Assembly (NCBI RefSeq): GCF_901472495.1
Contig: NZ_LR590469.1
Span: 4,340,001-4,404,000, forward strand
Direction of reading: 5' to 3'
Source: Yersinia enterocolitica subsp. enterocolitica
Lineage (GTDB): Bacteria > Pseudomonadota > Gammaproteobacteria > Enterobacterales > Enterobacteriaceae
Length of the DNA stretch: 64,000 nucleotides
How positions within the stretch are numbered: the stretch's first letter is position 1; the number at the start of each line of letters is the position of its first letter. A program made the translations under genes and the position numbers. This document shows positions 61,525-64,000 of the stretch, piece by piece. Below the pieces are notes generated by a model. The model saw only the letters and a program-made list of their open reading frames with translations, did not search any database and was not told where the DNA came from.

Positions 61525-62628
61525 ATGAGTGGCAGCCAGACATTGGTTGTGAAATTGGGGACAAGTGTCCTGACTGGCGGTTCCCGTCGGCTTAATCGTG
61601 CCCATATTGTTGAACTGGTGCGCCAGTGCGCCCAGCAACACGCAAAAGGTCATCGTATTGTTATTGTCACCTCTGGTGCCATTGCAGCAGGGCGTGAACA
61701 CCTGGGTTATCCAGAATTACCCGCCACTATTGCTTCAAAGCAATTGCTCGCCGCTGTCGGGCAGAGCCGGCTGATTCAGCTTTGGGAACAACTGTTCTCA
61801 ATCTATGGGATTCACATCGGCCAGATGTTGCTGACCCGTGCTGATTTAGAAGATCGTGAGCGGTTTTTAAATGCCCGCGATACCATGAATGCTTTGCTGG
61901 ATAACCGCATAGTGCCGGTTATCAATGAGAATGATGCTGTTGCCACTGCTGAAATCAAAGTTGGCGATAACGATAATCTCTCTGCATTGGCGGCGATTCT
62001 GGCTGGTGCCGATAAGTTGCTGCTACTGACAGACCAGGCCGGGCTATACACTGCTGATCCACGTAATAATCCGCAAGCTGAATTAATTCGTGAAGTGCAT
62101 GGTATTGATGATGCTTTGCGCGGGATTGCAGGCGACAGTGTCTCTGGTCTTGGCACCGGTGGCATGGCGACAAAATTGCAGGCTGCTGATGTCGCTTGTC
62201 GTGCCGGTATTGATGTCGTGATTGCTGCGGGTAGTCAAGTGGGTGTTATTGCTGATGTGATTGAGGGAACGCCCGTTGGCACTCGATTCCACGCGCTGGA
62301 AACACCACTGGAAAACCGCAAACGCTGGATCTTTGGTGCACCGCCAGCCGGTGAAATTACCGTCGATGATGGCGCGGTAACCGCGATAATGGAGCGCGGC
62401 AGCTCGTTGCTACCAAAAGGCATTCGCAGTGTGGTGGGGAACTTCTCTCGCGGCGAAGTTATCCGTATTCGTAATCTCAGTGGGCGCGATTTGGCTCACG
62501 GCGTGTCACGCTATAACAGTGATGCCTTACGTATGCTGGCGGGGCACCATTCGCAACAAATCAGTGAAATCCTCGGGTATGAATATGGCCCGGTGGCTGT
62601 TCATCGTGACGATATGATTGTCAGCTAA
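61525..62628 (+). CDS. proB: Glutamate 5-kinase
   Basis: The first enzyme of proline synthesis, phosphorylating glutamate with ATP and inhibited by proline. 367 residues as in E. coli: an amino-acid-kinase domain (VVKLGTSVLTGGS, VTSGAIAAGREHLG, NENDAVATAEIKVGDNDNLSALAA, GTGGMATKLQAADVA) and a C-terminal PUA domain. It lies 9 bp before proA in one operon. Confidence 0.97.
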   Translation: MSGSQTLVVKLGTSVLTGGSRRLNRAHIVELVRQCAQQHAKGHRIVIVTSGAIAAGREHLGYPELPATIASKQLLAAVGQSRLIQLWEQLFSIYGIHIGQMLLTRADLEDRERFLNARDTMNALLDNRIVPVINENDAVATAEIKVGDNDNLSALAAILAGADKLLLLTDQAGLYTADPRNNPQAELIREVHGIDDALRGIAGDSVSGLGTGGMATKLQAADVACRAGIDVVIAAGSQVGVIADVIEGTPVGTRFHALETPLENRKRWIFGAPPAGEITVDDGAVTAIMERGSSLLPKGIRSVVGNFSRGEVIRIRNLSGRDLAHGVSRYNSDALRMLAGHHSQQISEILGYEYGPVAVHRDDMIVS

Positions 62629-62637
62629 GGAGCAAGC

Positions 62638-63897
62638 ATGAGCATGCTGGAACAGATGGGGAAAGCCGCTAAACAGGCTTCCTGGCAATTGGCAATGTTG
62701 AGTACGGCAAAGAAGAATCAAGCTTTGGCGGTGATTGCCAATCTGCTGGAATCTGAAAGTCAGGCTATTTTACAGGCCAACGAACAAGATATGGCGGCTG
62801 CCCGTGACAGCGGTATGAGTGAGGCGCTGCTGGACAGATTGTTGCTAAGTCCTGCACGTTTAGCCGCCATTGCTAATGATGTGCGTCAGGTATGTCGCCT
62901 GAATGACCCTGTTGGCCGGGTTATTGACGGTAGCTTACTCGACAGTGGCTTAAAACTTGAGCGCCGCCGCGTCCCGCTGGGAGTGATTGGTGTCATTTAT
63001 GAAGCACGCCCTAATGTGACGATTGATGTGGCCAGCTTATGCTTGAAAACGGGTAACGCGGTTATTTTGCGTGGCGGTAAAGAGACGCACCACACCAATC
63101 AGGCAACAGTGAAAGTTATCCAGCAAGCGCTGGAGCAATGTGGTTTACCACCCGCTGCGGTGCAGGCGATTGAAAGCCCGGATCGTGAGTTAGTGACTCA
63201 ATTACTGCGGATGGACAACTATATCGACATGTTGATCCCACGCGGCGGAGCGGGCTTACATAAATTGTGTCGTGAGCAATCGACCATTCCGGTTATCACC
63301 GGCGGCATCGGTGTTTGCCATACTTTTGTCGATGAAAGCGCGGATTTTGAGAAAGCCTTATTAGTCATTGAAAACGCTAAAATTCAGCGGCCAAGTGCAT
63401 GTAACTCATTGGAAACCTTGCTTGTCCACCAAGAAATTGCCGCGCGTTTCCTACCGATATTGAGTGATAGAATGCATGCCTTTGGTGTGACACTGCATGC
63501 CAGCCCGCAAGCTATGCCGTTTTTGGTGGAAGGTAAAGCCAGGGTCGTGGCGGTAGAAGCCGCTGATTATGATGACGAATGGCTATCTCTGGATCTCAAT
63601 GTGGAGATTGTGGCTGACATCAATGCAGCCATCGGCCATATCCGTGAACATGGCACCAGTCATTCTGATGCTATTTTGACGCGCTCACTCGGCAACGCTG
63701 AACATTTTGTTCGCGCGGTTGATTCATCAGCCGTTTATGTCAATGCCAGCACGCGTTTCACTGATGGTGGCCAGTTTGGCTTGGGCGCAGAAGTGGCAGT
63801 CAGTACACAAAAACTCCATGCTCGTGGCCCAATGGGGTTGGATGCATTGACAACCTATAAGTGGATTGGTTACGGCGATGATTTAGTTCGTAGCTAA
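62638..63897 (+). CDS. proA: Gamma-glutamyl phosphate reductase
   Basis: The second enzyme of proline synthesis, reducing glutamyl phosphate with NADPH to glutamate semialdehyde; it works in complex with ProB. 419 residues; ALDH-fold segments include RVPLGVIGVIYEARPNVTIDV, ILRGGKETHHTN and the catalytic Cys in RPSACNSLETLLVH. AAGGAGC precedes the ATG at 62638. Confidence 0.97.
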   Translation: MSMLEQMGKAAKQASWQLAMLSTAKKNQALAVIANLLESESQAILQANEQDMAAARDSGMSEALLDRLLLSPARLAAIANDVRQVCRLNDPVGRVIDGSLLDSGLKLERRRVPLGVIGVIYEARPNVTIDVASLCLKTGNAVILRGGKETHHTNQATVKVIQQALEQCGLPPAAVQAIESPDRELVTQLLRMDNYIDMLIPRGGAGLHKLCREQSTIPVITGGIGVCHTFVDESADFEKALLVIENAKIQRPSACNSLETLLVHQEIAARFLPILSDRMHAFGVTLHASPQAMPFLVEGKARVVAVEAADYDDEWLSLDLNVEIVADINAAIGHIREHGTSHSDAILTRSLGNAEHFVRAVDSSAVYVNASTRFTDGGQFGLGAEVAVSTQKLHARGPMGLDALTTYKWIGYGDDLVRS

Positions 63898-63921
63898 TTT
63901 ATTAGAATCGGCGCTATTCAG

Positions 63922-63960
63922 TAAAGCGATATTTGGCATCCGCCAATGTCGCTTTATTTT
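63922..63960 (+). terminator. proBA terminator
   Basis: TAAAGCGA with TCGCTTTA (outer 8-bp stem) and an inner TGGC/GCCA stem, followed by TTTTT, 25 bases after proA. Confidence 0.8.
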
Positions 63961-64000
63961 TAAATTTAATCCAGCGGATGGCGTTTAAGATAATAACTTA

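Overview
The window is chromosomal DNA of a Yersinia, most likely of the Y. enterocolitica group. The evidence is near-enterobacterial core gene content in E. coli-like order, two ERIC repeats, YPAL-like palindromes, a Na+-NQR operon next to gmhA/yafJ/yafK, and a TpsB-TpsA-glycosyltransferase locus that matches the layout described as rscBAC in Y. enterocolitica. The species is an inference from content; nothing was searched.

Layout. 1-380: the 3' end of a 23S rRNA gene, 5S rRNA and a terminator close an rrn operon. 460-2770: a head-to-tail pair of IS4-like elements, one internally deleted, sits as one insertion with a 13-bp target duplication inside a second terminator hairpin. 2825-11568: yfiM, pssA, pat, tapT, trxC and yfiF in the usual enterobacterial order, with an IS150-group element in the loop of the hairpin between pssA and yfiM. 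11650-12952: another IS3-family element. 12966-20373: emrR-OMF-emrA-emrB efflux operon, ygaZH amino-acid exporter and a ygaY-like MFS transporter. 20374-21219: a gene-free stretch with a 446-bp element bounded by imperfect inverted repeats, flanked by short tandem repeats. 21220-27787: a methionine-salvage cluster (yafV, ybdL, mtnB, mtnC, mtnD, mtnA, mtnK) with MetJ-box-like arrays in both divergent promoter regions. 27788-38729: rscB-rscA-rscC, an HMW-type two-partner secretion adhesin with its cytoplasmic N-glycosyltransferase, bracketed by two YPAL-like insertions in terminators. 38730-43627: fadE, gmhA, yafJ, yafK. 44095-51239: nqrABCDEF-apbE-nqrM. 51379-55949: a GDPD-like periplasmic protein with altered active-site motif, ddlA, and a DauR-like regulator with a PLP dehydratase and a RidA protein. 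56052-63897: dinB, pepD, gpt, frsA, crl, proB, proA.

How the parts fit together. The Nqr genes supply the sodium-pumping NADH dehydrogenase together with its flavin transferase (ApbE) and its iron-site maturation factor (NqrM). The mtn cluster carries nearly all steps from methylthioribose to methionine, including the last transamination (YbdL) and probably disposal of the glutamine-derived keto acid (YafV). In rscBAC, RscC would glycosylate RscA at its many N-X-S/T sequons in the cytoplasm, and RscB would export it.

The most notable structural theme is that four separate mobile insertions (IS4-like pair, IS150-like, two YPAL-like repeats) lie inside rho-independent terminator hairpins and a fifth lies 8 bp beyond one.
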